DNA of 64,000 bases from Streptomyces sp. NBC_00820 (GTDB taxonomy: Bacteria > Actinomycetota > Actinomycetes > Streptomycetales > Streptomycetaceae). Below the pieces are notes generated by a model that did not search any database, was not told the origin of the DNA, and saw only the letters and a list, made by a program, of their open reading frames with translations. The stretch covers positions 3,237,001 through 3,301,000 of the forward strand of contig NZ_CP108882.1 in NCBI RefSeq assembly GCF_036347055.1, written 5' to 3'. Position 1 is the stretch's first letter. Each line of letters opens with the position of its first letter. Position numbers and translations under genes: made by a program. Shown here piece after piece: positions 39,401-48,448 of the stretch.

Positions 39401-39958
39401 CGTCTGGCCCGTCTGGCCGGTCTGGCCGGTCTGGCCGGTCTGTGCCGGGCGGCTCGTCCGGTCCGGGCGCTCGGCGCGGGGACCCGGAACGCCGGGGTTC
39501 CGGGCGTCCTGCGACCGGGCGGCCTGGGCGGACCCGGACGACGGCGCCCGGTCGGCCGGCGATGCCCCGGCTTCACCCGGACGGCCTACGCCGCCTCGAC
39601 CTGCTCCAGATGCTCCGGACACTCCGGACGCCGCGTTCGCCGCGTTCGCCCGGTCCGGCCCGGTTCCCCTGTTCTCGGTCCCGCGGTCCGCCCGGTCACC
39701 GGGGCGGGCGGCGGGCCCGCGCCCCTCACCGGAGGTCCCGCGACCCCGCTCGGCCGGGTCGGCACCGCTGCCGGTGCCCTCGCCGGTGCCGGTGTGCTCG
39801 TTGTTCCGGGCCCCCTTGCCGGCCTGCTCGGCCCCCTGGGATGTGGCCGGGGCCGCCGGGTCTTCCTGGCGGCCGGGCTCTCCGGGCCCTTCAGCCCGCA
39901 GCGGTTGTTTCGATGCCCCGCCCTGGTTCGGCTGCTGCGGCTGCGGCTCGTCGCTCAT
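36500..39958 (-). CDS. Class A penicillin-binding protein (transglycosylase/transpeptidase) with long low-complexity ends
   Basis: A 1152-residue bifunctional PBP. An unusually long disordered cytoplasmic N-terminus (residues 1-390, Gly/Ala/Pro/Thr-rich, with QTGQTGQTGQ repeats and two ILRRVKAP/VLRRVNAP motifs) precedes one membrane helix (MVLATFVLGVVAVGVLFFVG). The GT51 domain follows with AAEDRDFYTES (catalytic Glu) and SGSTITQQYVKNY. The transpeptidase has STFK (near 754), SIN (near 822) and KTGTAE (near 946), and the end is a 100-residue Gly/Thr tail. It builds and crosslinks peptidoglycan. ATG 39958 is chosen; AGGAG lies 13 bases upstream. The frame extends further upstream to 40135. Confidence 0.9.
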   Translation of the reverse strand: MSDEPQPQQPNQGGASKQPLRAEGPGEPGRQEDPAAPATSQGAEQAGKGARNNEHTGTGEGTGSGADPAERGRGTSGEGRGPAARPGDRADRGTENRGTGPDRANAANAASGVSGASGAGRGGVGRPGEAGASPADRAPSSGSAQAARSQDARNPGVPGPRAERPDRTSRPAQTGQTGQTGQTGQTGQSGQSGTGRPAAGQGQASAAGSGSPQAPDASQSAESTQILRRVKAPQASPADRTGTGQGGAKETPAPETTQVLRRVNAPRKGEAPRQGEPARPGQAGNAAAAGAAGPAAGTGTGTGAGTGAGAGAGSKAARKAAMASAVAAAGAAAAVPAAAGTAPGAAASVAAGATGGAAGGAAGGTGGGGTGSGGGKGKKPKRPKRTGLRRLIPTWRMVLATFVLGVVAVGVLFFVGYSMVKIPPANALATLQGNVYLYADGSQLARDGQINRENVTLAQISKNAQHAVLAAEDRDFYTESAIDPKAILRAGWNTALGKGKQSGSTITQQYVKNYYLAQEQTVTRKAKEFFISVKLDREKSKDEILQGYLNTSFFGRNAYGIQAAAQAYYGVDAVDLDPARAAYLAALVNAPSEYDVVAHPENKHAALARWNYVLDGMVKKGWLSAGDRAGIKFPMPKEQTASTGLSGQRGYLVVAVKDYLTEHDILTKEQLLGGGYRITTTFQKPKQDAFVKAVDDQLMSKLDKKNRKADNYVRAGGVSIDPRTGKIVAMYGGVDYVKQYTNGATRGDFQVGSTFKPLVFTSAVQNGSTTQDGKPITPNTYYDGTNKHVVQGWNGETYSPENEDEKSYGKNVNVRMATDLSINSVYAQMAADVGGAKVKQTAVDLGIPADTPDLYPTPSIALGSSTASVLDMTEAYATLANHGRHGTYTMIEKITKDGTEEVPLPKQRVKQAVSREAADTTTSVLQSVVDKGTAIAAKAAGRPAAGKTGTAELDTAAWFAGYTPDLATVVSVMGQDPVTARHKSLYYALGEARMNGGGPPTKIWAQYTHDALKGKPAAGFHLQLQKGAEVEAPATLPDATPGATAGQDDGGSTSTPTTGTTPGDGGQDNGGTAAPAGGTTDGGATTTTDGGAAADGGTATGGATTTGGGATGGTAAGGTTAGGGAPGGGGGATGGTAAGGTTAGPVGQGFIG

Positions 39959-40158
39959 GTCGTGCACGGACTCCTGTTTCGTCGTACGTTCCCGTACGCC
40001 TCGTACGCCTTCTGCGCCCCCTGTTTGAAGACTCTCGCACCTGGCATTCCGTTCCCGGATTCCGGCACGCTTCTGGCACGAAAATGCGTGGCCGTCGGCC
40101 GGGCTCCGGACTAGGCTCCTGCGCTTCGGTTGCAAGCAGTCCGAGGAGGTGGACTGGC

Positions 40159-40959
40159 GTGGGCGCTGGACGGTTGTACACGGCCGTCGCGGCAGGGGGA
40201 TTCAGACGGTACGCGACGTACCGGATCGCCACTGCGGCAGGGGTGTTCACCAACACCGTCTTCGGGCTGATCCTCGTCTACACATACCGCGCACTGTGGG
40301 ACGAGAAGCCCCATCTGGGCGGGTACGACCAGGCGCAGGCCATCACCTATGTGTGGCTGGGCCAGGCACTGCTGTCGACGCTCGCGATCGGGGGCGGAGG
40401 CGTCGAGGACGAGTTGATGGAACGCATCCGTACGGGGGACGTGGCGATCGACCTGTACCGGCCCGTCGATCTCCAGCTGTGGTGGCTGGCGGCCGATCTC
40501 GGCCGCGCCTTCTTCCAGTTGGCGGGGCGTGGCGTGGTCCCGTTCGTCTTCGGCGCGCTGCTGTTCCCGGCGTATCTGCCGAGCAGCGTGGGCAGATGGG
40601 CGGCCTTCGCGGTGTCCGTGATGCTGGCGATGCTGGTCGGCTTCGGGATCAGGTTCCTGGTGGCGCTGAGCGCGTTCTGGCTGCTGGACGGTGCCGGGGT
40701 GTCCCAAATCGCCTGGCTCGCCGGGTACTTCTGCTCGGGGATGCTGCTGCCGCTGAACGTCTTCCCGGGTGCGCTCGGCGAGGTCGTACGGCTCCTGCCG
40801 TGGTCGTCGCTGCTCCAGGCCCCGGCGGATGTGCTGCTGGGGCGGGCGGACCCGCTGGGCACCTATCTGTTCCAGGGGGCGTGGGCGGTGGCGCTGCTGG
40901 GTGCGGGGCGGATGCTGCAGTCCGTGGCGACACGGCGGGTGGTGGTCCAGGGTGGGTGA
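40159..40959 (+). CDS. ABC-2 type permease (DUF990-like), first subunit
   Basis: A 266-residue polytopic permease with six hydrophobic segments (VFTNTVFGLILVYTY, YLPSSVGRWAAFAVSVMLAM, FLVALSAFWLLDGAGV). Typical of the ABC-2 exporters whose operon is permease-permease-ATPase. GTG 40159 has GAGGAGG upstream. Its last bases overlap the second permease gene by eight. Confidence 0.85.
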   Translation: MGAGRLYTAVAAGGFRRYATYRIATAAGVFTNTVFGLILVYTYRALWDEKPHLGGYDQAQAITYVWLGQALLSTLAIGGGGVEDELMERIRTGDVAIDLYRPVDLQLWWLAADLGRAFFQLAGRGVVPFVFGALLFPAYLPSSVGRWAAFAVSVMLAMLVGFGIRFLVALSAFWLLDGAGVSQIAWLAGYFCSGMLLPLNVFPGALGEVVRLLPWSSLLQAPADVLLGRADPLGTYLFQGAWAVALLGAGRMLQSVATRRVVVQGG

Positions 40960-41782
40960 GAGCGGGTGGCGGGCGCGGGTGGCGGCGGGGCTGCGGGCCT
41001 ACCGGCTGGTCGCGGGGATGTGGATGCGGTCCACGATGGCCTACCGGGCCTCCTTCGCGATGACCGCGGTCGGCAACTTCACGGCGACCTTCTTCGACTT
41101 CGTCACGATCATGCTGATGTTCTCCCAGGTGAAGGCCCTGGGTGGCTACTCGTTGACGGAAGTGGCGTTCCTGTACGGGCTGTCGGGGGTGTCCTTCGGG
41201 CTGGCCGACCTGTCGATCGGGTCGATGGACCGGCTGGGGCGGCGGGTGCGGGACGGCACGCTGGACACGCTGCTGGTGCGGCCGGCGCCGGTGCTGGCCC
41301 AGGTGGCGGCGGACCGGTTCGCGCTGCGGCGGCTGGGCCGGGTGGTGCAGGGTTCACTGGTGCTGGGCTGGTCGCTGAGCCGGCTGGACGTCGACTGGAC
41401 GGCGGCGAAGCTGCTGCTGGTGCCGGTGACGGTGGTGAGCGGATGCGGGATCTTCTGCGCGGTGTTCGTGGCAGGTGCGGCGTTCCAGTTCGTGGCGCAG
41501 GACGCCTCGGAGGTGCAGAACGCCTTCACCTACGGCGGTACGACGCTGCTGCAGTATCCGCCGACGGTGTTCGGGAGGGGGCTGGTGCGCGGGGTGACGT
41601 ACGTGCTGCCGCTGGCCTTCGTCAACTGGCTGCCCGCCGCGTACGTGCTGGGGCGGCCGTATCCACTGGGGCTGCCGGAATGGGTGGCGTTCACGCCGCC
41701 GCTGGTGGCGGTGGGGTGCTGCGCGCTGGCGGGACTGGCCTGGCGGGCGGGACTTCGCACGTATCGGAGCACAGGGAGCTAG
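40952..41782 (+). CDS. ABC-2 type permease (DUF990-like), second subunit
   Basis: A 276-residue polytopic protein, similar in layout to its neighbour (FTATFFDFVTIMLMFSQV, EVAFLYGLSGVSFGLADLSI, LLLVPVTVVSGCGIFCAVFV). GTG 40952 overlaps the first subunit by eight bases; the ATPase starts four bases after its stop, so the three are translationally linked. It transports an unknown substrate, likely out of the cell. Confidence 0.85.
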   Translation: MGESGWRARVAAGLRAYRLVAGMWMRSTMAYRASFAMTAVGNFTATFFDFVTIMLMFSQVKALGGYSLTEVAFLYGLSGVSFGLADLSIGSMDRLGRRVRDGTLDTLLVRPAPVLAQVAADRFALRRLGRVVQGSLVLGWSLSRLDVDWTAAKLLLVPVTVVSGCGIFCAVFVAGAAFQFVAQDASEVQNAFTYGGTTLLQYPPTVFGRGLVRGVTYVLPLAFVNWLPAAYVLGRPYPLGLPEWVAFTPPLVAVGCCALAGLAWRAGLRTYRSTGS

Positions 41783-41785
41783 CGG

Positions 41786-42799
41786 ATGCGGGACGGCGAC
41801 ATCATCGGTTTCGCGCTGGACGGGGACGTGCGCGCGGACGACGGCTTCATCGTGCTGGAGAAGGTCGAGAAGGTCTTCGAGGTGCGCAAGAAGACCGGGT
41901 TCCTCAAGCGGGAGCAGCGGCAGGTGCGGGCGGTGGACTCGATCTCGTTCACGGTGGCGCGCGGCGAGATGGTCGGGTACATCGGTCCGAACGGCGCCGG
42001 GAAGTCGACGACGATCAAGATGCTGACCGGCATCCTGACGCCGAGCGCGGGCCGGCTGCGGGTGGCGGGGATCGATCCGTCGCGGGAACGCGCGCGCCTC
42101 GCGCAGCGGATCGGGGTGGTGTTCGGGCAGCGGACGACGCTGTGGTGGGATCTGCCGCTGATCGACTCCTACCGGCTGGCACACCGCATGTACCGCATCC
42201 CGGACGCCCGTTACCGGGCGAACCTGGACCGCTGTGTGGAACTGCTGGAGCTGGGCGAGCTGTTGGACGTTCCGGTGCGGCAGCTGTCGCTGGGGCAGCG
42301 GATGCGCGGGGACATCGCGGCGGCGCTGCTGCACGATCCGGAGGTGCTGTACCTGGACGAGCCGACGATCGGACTGGACGTCGTCTCGAAGGCCAAGGTG
42401 CGGGGATTCCTGAAGGAGTTGAACACCGAGCGCGGCACGACGGTGCTGCTGACGACGCACGATCTCCAGGACATCGAGCAGCTCTGCTCGCGGGTGATGG
42501 TGATCGACCACGGGCGGCTGATGTACGACGGTCCGCTGGGCGGTCTGCACGAGGCGGGGGACGGCGAGCGGACGCTGGTGGTGGACCTGGAGCGGGAACT
42601 GCCGCCGATCGTGGTGCCGGCGGCTCGGGTGGTGCGGGTGGAGGGGCCTCGCCAGTGGCTGGCGTTCCCGGCCGGGCAGTCGGCGGCGCCGCTCGTGGCG
42701 CACATCGCGGCCCGGTATCCGCTGGTGGATCTGTCGGTGCGGGAGCCGGACATCGAGGCTGTCATCGCGAAGATGTACGCGGAGAAGGCGGTCTCGTAG
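41786..42799 (+). CDS. ABC transporter ATP-binding protein (NatA/DrrA-like)
   Basis: A 337-residue nucleotide-binding subunit: Walker A GYIGPNGAGKSTTIKML, Q-loop VFGQRTTLWW, signature RQLSLGQRMRGDIA, Walker B VLYLDEPTIGLD and H-loop TTHDLQDIE. The C-terminal 90 residues are a NatA/DrrA-type regulatory extension. It powers the two permeases just upstream. ATG 41786. Confidence 0.95.
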   Translation: MRDGDIIGFALDGDVRADDGFIVLEKVEKVFEVRKKTGFLKREQRQVRAVDSISFTVARGEMVGYIGPNGAGKSTTIKMLTGILTPSAGRLRVAGIDPSRERARLAQRIGVVFGQRTTLWWDLPLIDSYRLAHRMYRIPDARYRANLDRCVELLELGELLDVPVRQLSLGQRMRGDIAAALLHDPEVLYLDEPTIGLDVVSKAKVRGFLKELNTERGTTVLLTTHDLQDIEQLCSRVMVIDHGRLMYDGPLGGLHEAGDGERTLVVDLERELPPIVVPAARVVRVEGPRQWLAFPAGQSAAPLVAHIAARYPLVDLSVREPDIEAVIAKMYAEKAVS

Positions 42800-42808
42800 G
42801 CTGCTGCC

Positions 42809-43552
42809 ATGACCGACGACGCAGTCCCGGACCGCCGTGCCTCCGAAGTCGTTCCGGAGCGCCGCGCCTCCGACGCGGTACCGGTACCGGATCTCCGCGC
42901 CTCCGACGCCGATCGTGAGCGGGTCGCCGAGGTGCTGCGGGACGCCGTCGCCGAAGGGCGACTGGACATGGAGGAGTTCGAGGAGCGGCTGGAGGCGGCG
43001 TACAAGGCGCGCACCTACGGCGAGTTGGCACCGCTGACCCGTGACCTGCCGGCGGCCGGGGTCTCGGCACCTGCGGTGTCCTTCACCAAGCAGCCGGTGG
43101 AGAGCGGCGGTTGGTCGGGGCGGATCGTCGGTGGCGAGGGGTCCTCGACGGGGGCGTTCGCCGTGCTGTCGGGGTTCCAGCGCAAGGGGCGCTGGACGGT
43201 GCCGAAGCGGTTCACGTGCTTCGCGTTCTGGGGCGGCGGGGAGATCGATCTGCGGGACGCGGACTTCGCGGACCGCGAGGTCGAGATCAACTGTTTCGCG
43301 GTCATGGGCGGTGTGCAGGTGACGGTGCCGCCGGGTGTCGAGGTCGTGGTGCGCGGCATCGGCGTCATGGGCGGTTTCGAGCATCCCCGGTGGGACGAGC
43401 GCGGCGAGCCGGGCGCCCCCCGGGTGGTCATCGGCGGCTTCGCCTTCTGGGGCGGCGTGGGCGTGGAGCGCAAACTCCCCCGCGCCGAGCGGCAGCGCCT
43501 GAGGGAGCTGCGCCGCCGGGAGCGTCTGGAACGCGGGCGCGGGGAGGTCTGA
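42809..43552 (+). CDS. DUF1707 domain protein with LiaF-like tail
   Basis: A 247-residue protein. Its N-terminus has a three-fold repeat (RRASE.., RRASD.., LRASD..) leading into DUF1707: LRASDADRERVAEVLRDAVA with EFEERLEAAYKARTYGEL. The second half is a beta-rich LiaF/DUF2154-like domain (RFTCFAFWGGGEIDLRDADF, EINCFAVMGGVQVTVPPGVE, IGGFAFWGGVGVERK). It could sense cell-envelope stress, as related proteins do. It follows the ABC operon by nine bases. Confidence 0.8.
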   Translation: MTDDAVPDRRASEVVPERRASDAVPVPDLRASDADRERVAEVLRDAVAEGRLDMEEFEERLEAAYKARTYGELAPLTRDLPAAGVSAPAVSFTKQPVESGGWSGRIVGGEGSSTGAFAVLSGFQRKGRWTVPKRFTCFAFWGGGEIDLRDADFADREVEINCFAVMGGVQVTVPPGVEVVVRGIGVMGGFEHPRWDERGEPGAPRVVIGGFAFWGGVGVERKLPRAERQRLRELRRRERLERGRGEV

Positions 43553-43621
43553 GCGGGGGCGCCGGCGGGAGAGCCGGGCCCCTTTCACGCATCAGCGGCC
43601 GACGGCCGTCCGCGGCCCGGG

Positions 43622-43656
43622 GTCCGCAGTCCGCAGTCCGCAGTCCGCAGTCCGCA
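43622..43656. repeat. Five copies of a 7-bp unit
   Basis: GTCCGCA is repeated five times head-to-tail between the DUF1707 and lipoprotein stops. Nothing else is seen in the gap. Confidence 0.9.
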
Positions 43657-43744
43657 GCCTGCGCCCGTGGCCCCGGTTTCCGGCCCTCCATGCCTGCGCG
43701 GTCAACGGCCCCTCACAGCCAGCGGTCCACGTCCCCGCGTCGCT

Positions 43745-44146
43745 CTACGGCGTGCACACCTTCGTCAGTTCGCCCGCCGCGTCGGTGACGGGGCCGAGGT
43801 CGGGGGTGGTGTCGCCCTTGCGGATGGCGGTGCGGACGTCGGTGACGGCCGTGGTCAGGTGGTCGACCGCCTGGTTGATGTCGGTGTCGTCGGTCTTGTC
43901 GCCGATCTTCTCGAGGTTCTTCTCGATGGAATCGAGGGCGGCGTCGGCCTGGGTCGGGTCGTTCGCCGCGTTCTCCACGGCCTGCTGGAGGCTGGTGACG
44001 CTGTCGGCGATGGAGTCGGCGGTGTGCACGCAGTCCAGGGCCTTGCCCACGGCGTCGCAGCCGGTGGTGAGGCCGGCGGTGAGCGCGACGGCCGCCAGGG
44101 TGGTGGCGATGGCGGTGGTGCGGCCTCGGCGTCGGCTGGCGGCCAT
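43745..44146 (-). CDS. Putative small lipoprotein
   Basis: A 133-residue protein: a basic start MAASRRRGRTTAIATTLAAV, hydrophobic segment and a lipobox-like GLTTGC near residue 30, then an acidic helical domain (SIADSVTSLQQAVENAANDP, AALDSIEKNLEKIGDKTDDT). Exported and lipid-anchored, function unknown. The lipobox is not perfect. It lies 125 bp downstream of rph on the same strand. Confidence 0.75.
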   Translation of the reverse strand: MAASRRRGRTTAIATTLAAVALTAGLTTGCDAVGKALDCVHTADSIADSVTSLQQAVENAANDPTQADAALDSIEKNLEKIGDKTDDTDINQAVDHLTTAVTDVRTAIRKGDTTPDLGPVTDAAGELTKVCTP

Positions 44147-44271
44147 GGTGGTGTTCCCTCTCCGGTTCGGCTGGCCGGGCGCGCGGTGGTGGGCCGGGCG
44201 CCCGTACGGAGAGGGACGCCGGGGAGGGTGCGGAGGTTGCCGTCGACCCCTCCCCGTCTTTGGTGGTCCCT

Positions 44272-45009
44272 TTACTTCTCCAGGGTGGCCGCCAGGGCCG
44301 CCCGCTGGATGGCGGTCAGTTCGGCGCAGCCGGTGACGGCGAGGTCGAGCAGCGCGTTCAGCTCGGCGCGGTCGAAGGGCTCGGCCTCCGCGGTGCCCTG
44401 GACCTCGACGAAGCGGCCGTCGCCGGTGCAGACGACGTTCATGTCGGTCTCGGCGCGCACGTCCTCCTCGTAGCAGAGGTCGAGCAGCGGGATGCCGCCG
44501 ACGATGCCGACGGAGACGGCCGAGACCGTGCCGGTGAGCGGCTGCCGGCCGGCCTTGATCAGCTTCTTGCCCTGGGCCCAGGCGACGGCGTCGGCGAGGG
44601 CCACGTAGGCGCCGGTGATGGCCGCCGTGCGCGTGCCGCCGTCGGCCTGGAGGACGTCGCAGTCGAGGACGATGGTGTTCTCGCCGAGCGCCTTGTAGTC
44701 GATGACGGCGCGCAGGGAGCGGCCGATGAGGCGGGAGATCTCGTGGGTGCGGCCACCGATCTTGCCCCGGACGGACTCACGGTCGCCGCGGGTGTTGGTG
44801 GAGCGGGGCAGCATGGAGTACTCGGCGGTGACCCAGCCCTCGCCGCTGCCCTTGCGCCAGCGCGGGACCCCTTCGGTGACGGAGGCGGTGCAGAAGACCT
44901 TGGTGTCGCCGAAGGAGACGAGGACGGAGCCCTCGGCGTGCTTGCTCCAGCCACGTTCGATGGTGACCGGGCGGAGCTGTTCGGGAGTGCGGCCGTCGAT
45001 TCGAGGCAT
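44272..45009 (-). CDS. rph: RNase PH
   Basis: A 245-residue phosphorolytic 3'-exoribonuclease that trims tRNA 3' ends: [80 protein letters not shown] and [20 protein letters not shown] are all in place. ATG 45009 gives the usual 245 residues; ATG 45018 is nine bases upstream. The region before it holds a 13-bp tandem repeat. Confidence 0.95.
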   Translation of the reverse strand: MPRIDGRTPEQLRPVTIERGWSKHAEGSVLVSFGDTKVFCTASVTEGVPRWRKGSGEGWVTAEYSMLPRSTNTRGDRESVRGKIGGRTHEISRLIGRSLRAVIDYKALGENTIVLDCDVLQADGGTRTAAITGAYVALADAVAWAQGKKLIKAGRQPLTGTVSAVSVGIVGGIPLLDLCYEEDVRAETDMNVVCTGDGRFVEVQGTAEAEPFDRAELNALLDLAVTGCAELTAIQRAALAATLEK

Positions 45010-45082
45010 TGAGGACATGGCGCCGAGCCTATCCGGAGTGACGGAGGGGACTCCTCCCCCGGTGGGAAGAGCCCCTTGACCG

Positions 45083-45173
45083 GTGAACTCGGCCGGTGAA
45101 TCCGACTGGTGAACCTGGCCGATGAACCCGACTGGCGGACCCGGCCACTGAACCCGGCGGGTGAACCCGGCCA
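45083..45173. repeat. Seven degenerate copies of a 13-bp unit
   Basis: GTGAACCCGGCCA-like units run without gap through 45083-45173 between rph and the EIIB gene. The 13-bp period breaks the reading frame, so it is non-coding. Confidence 0.85.
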
Positions 45174-45188
45174 CCGGGCCCCCGGGGC

Positions 45189-45422
45189 TCACATCATGTC
45201 CTCGATCTCCCCCGCGATGGGGTCGGCGTCGGTGCCGATGACGACCTGGACCGCGGTGCCCATCCTGACGACGCCGTGGGCGCCGGCGGCCTTCAGGGCG
45301 GCCTCGTCGACCAGCGCGGGATCGGAGACCTCGGTGCGCAGGCGGGTGACGCAGCCCTCGATCTCCTCGATGTTGTCGATGCCGCCGAGGCCCGCGACGA
45401 TCTTCTCAGCCTTGCTGGCCAT
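45189..45422 (-). CDS. nagF: PTS EIIB domain, glucose/N-acetylglucosamine family
   Basis: A 77-residue stand-alone [23 protein letters not shown] with the phosphorylated Cys in [10 protein letters not shown], and the closing [18 protein letters not shown]. It passes phosphate from EIIA to the sugar on the EIIC side. ATG 45422 follows AGGGAG. It is divergent from the EIIC gene; this split arrangement is the N-acetylglucosamine system in streptomycetes (NagF/NagE). No DasR-type TGGTCTAGACCA box is seen in the 183-bp spacer. Confidence 0.85.
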   Translation of the reverse strand: MASKAEKIVAGLGGIDNIEEIEGCVTRLRTEVSDPALVDEAALKAAGAHGVVRMGTAVQVVIGTDADPIAGEIEDMM

Positions 45423-45565
45423 GCTGCCGCTCCCTGATCCGTTCCGGTTTGTCGCAGTAACCCACAATCGGCCCAACTTCGCGAGCATTTGCGCCGTACG
45501 TGCCGCATGATGGCGATCCCGCCGGCGCAGCCGTCCGCCGGCTGTTCCCGGGCGGCGCGCTGCCC

Positions 45566-45595
45566 TCCCCCGGCTTCCGGCCGGGGGGACCCCCA
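45566..45595. other. Palindromic CCCCCGG element upstream of the EIIC gene
   Basis: CCTCCCCCGG...CCGGGGGGACCCCC forms overlapping hairpins immediately before the ribosome site. A relative is found at 57712-57746 before pncA. The pattern appears to recur in 5' regions of this genome. Confidence 0.5.
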
Positions 45596-45605
45596 GGAGG
45601 AAGTT

Positions 45606-46892
<1,287 letters not shown>

Positions 46893-46958
46893 CCTCCCGT
46901 TCCGCCACGACGGCCCGGTCCACCGGACCGGGCCGTCGGCGTCGCGCGGGGGCGGTGC

Positions 46959-47711
46959 TCAGATCTCGTAGACCGTCCGCGGCACCGCCAGCTCCACCGG
47001 TCCCCCGAACACCTCGCGCGCGTCCGCCAGGTTGACCAGCGGGTCGGTCCACGGGGGGATGTGGGTGAGGACCAGGAGGCCGGCGCCGGCGCGGGCCGCC
47101 GTCTGGCCCGCCTCACGGCCGTTGAGGTGGAGGTCGGGGATGTTCTCCTTGCCGTGCGTGAAGGCCGCCTCGCACAGGAACAGGTCGGTGTCCCGGGCCA
47201 GTTCCTCCAGCACCGCGCTGACCCCGGTGTCGCCCGAGTACGTCAGGGCCTTGCCGCCGTGCTCGACGCGGATGGCGTACGCCTCCACGGGGTGCGGGAC
47301 ACGCTCGGTGTGCACCGTGAACGGGCCGATCTCGAACGTGGACGGCTTGACCGTGTGGAAGTCGAAGACCTCGCTCATGGAGGAGGCGGAGGGCGTGTCG
47401 GCGTAGGCGGTGGTCAGCCGGTTCTCGGTGCCCTCGGGTCCGTAGACCGGGATGGGGGCGCAGCGGCCGCCGTCGTGGCGGTAGTAGCGCGCGACGAAGT
47501 AGGCCAGCATGTCGATGCAGTGGTCGGCGTGCAGGTGGCTGAGGAAGATCGCGTCGAGGTCGTAGAGACCGCAGTGGCGCTGCAGCTCGCCCAGGGCGCC
47601 ATTGCCCATGTCGAGGAGCAGCCGGAAGCCGTCGGCCTCGACGAGGTAGCTCGAGCAGGCCGATTCCGCGGACGGAAACGACCCCGAGCAGCCGACGACG
47701 GTGAGCTTCAT
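46959..47711 (-). CDS. Metallo-beta-lactamase-fold hydrolase (RNase Z/phosphodiesterase-like)
   Basis: A 250-residue MBL-fold protein: MKLTVVGCSGSFPSAESACS, the zinc motif FLSHLHADHCIDML, ALTYSGDTG, and the metal-binding His in LTHIPPWTDP. The N-terminal layout fits the RNase Z/cyclic-phosphodiesterase branch, but the flexible-arm insertion of true RNase Z is not evident. ATG 47711 follows GGAGG. It most likely hydrolyses a phosphodiester. Confidence 0.85.
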   Translation of the reverse strand: MKLTVVGCSGSFPSAESACSSYLVEADGFRLLLDMGNGALGELQRHCGLYDLDAIFLSHLHADHCIDMLAYFVARYYRHDGGRCAPIPVYGPEGTENRLTTAYADTPSASSMSEVFDFHTVKPSTFEIGPFTVHTERVPHPVEAYAIRVEHGGKALTYSGDTGVSAVLEELARDTDLFLCEAAFTHGKENIPDLHLNGREAGQTAARAGAGLLVLTHIPPWTDPLVNLADAREVFGGPVELAVPRTVYEI

Positions 47712-47983
47712 GAAGCAGAAACCTCCGTTGGCGGAAACCGATGGACGGAGAGCGGGAGGGTGGAATGAAGCGGGGACGAGCCGGGAAAAGCGGGGTCGGA
47801 GACAGGCTGTGACGGGGAGAGTGCGGTTTGTCGAGCCTACGGCGCCGGAGGGCGGGTCGCTCCTCCGCCAGGGGCCGTTGTGGGCGAACTCACCTGTGGT
47901 GTCACCGGTTCGGCTGGACCAGGGGCGCATGGGTATCCGCAGAGGGCGCGCATGGCAGGGCGCGCGCCGGTAACGTCGTCCCC

Positions 47984-48442
47984 ATGGACACGTCCTGGTG
48001 GCTGGCGCTCGCGGCGGTGGTACTGCTCGCACTGGTCGCCACGCTCGTCGACGGCTGGGGTCGCGGCCGCAGGCCCGGCGGACGGCGGTTGCGGCCGCCG
48101 GGGCGCCCCGAGGCACGGGGCCGGGCGGCGGCGCGTCCGCATCCGGGCGACATCTGGTGGGCGAACGTGCCCTACGAGGACCGCCCCGACGTCAAGGACC
48201 GCCCCTGCCTGGTGCTGGCCGTGCGCGGCGACCGGGCGACGGTCGCGAAGATCACCAGCAAGTACCACGACGAGCGCGCCGGGGTGATCCCGTTGCCGCC
48301 GGGCGCGGTCGGCGACTCCCACGGCCGGCCCAGCTTCCTGCAGACCGACGAGCTGCGCGAGGTGCCGGTGGGCGACTTCCGGCGCCGGGTGGGCGTGGTC
48401 GACCCGGTCCTGTGGGACCAGGTACGGCACCTCGCGGGGTAG
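47984..48442 (+). CDS. Membrane-tethered PemK/MazF-like protein
   Basis: A 152-residue protein with an N-terminal membrane segment (WWLALAAVVLLALVATLVDG) and a basic linker, then a PemK/MazF fold: RPHPGDIWWANVPYEDRPDV, KDRPCLVLAVRGDRATVAKI and LPPGAVGDSHGRPSFLQTDE. MazF toxins are mRNA interferases; the membrane anchor and absence of an antitoxin gene make a classic toxin role doubtful. ATG 47984. Confidence 0.8.
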   Translation: MDTSWWLALAAVVLLALVATLVDGWGRGRRPGGRRLRPPGRPEARGRAAARPHPGDIWWANVPYEDRPDVKDRPCLVLAVRGDRATVAKITSKYHDERAGVIPLPPGAVGDSHGRPSFLQTDELREVPVGDFRRRVGVVDPVLWDQVRHLAG

Positions 48443-48448
48443 CCGCCG

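Noticed and set aside
36497..40114. A 1205-codon plus-strand open frame
   Set aside because: Antisense to the penicillin-binding protein with all catalytic motifs; translation is Gly/Val/Leu-rich without a family.
45423..45605. DasR binding site between nagF and nagE
   Set aside because: No sequence close to TGGTCTAGACCA was found by reading; a degenerate site cannot be ruled out.
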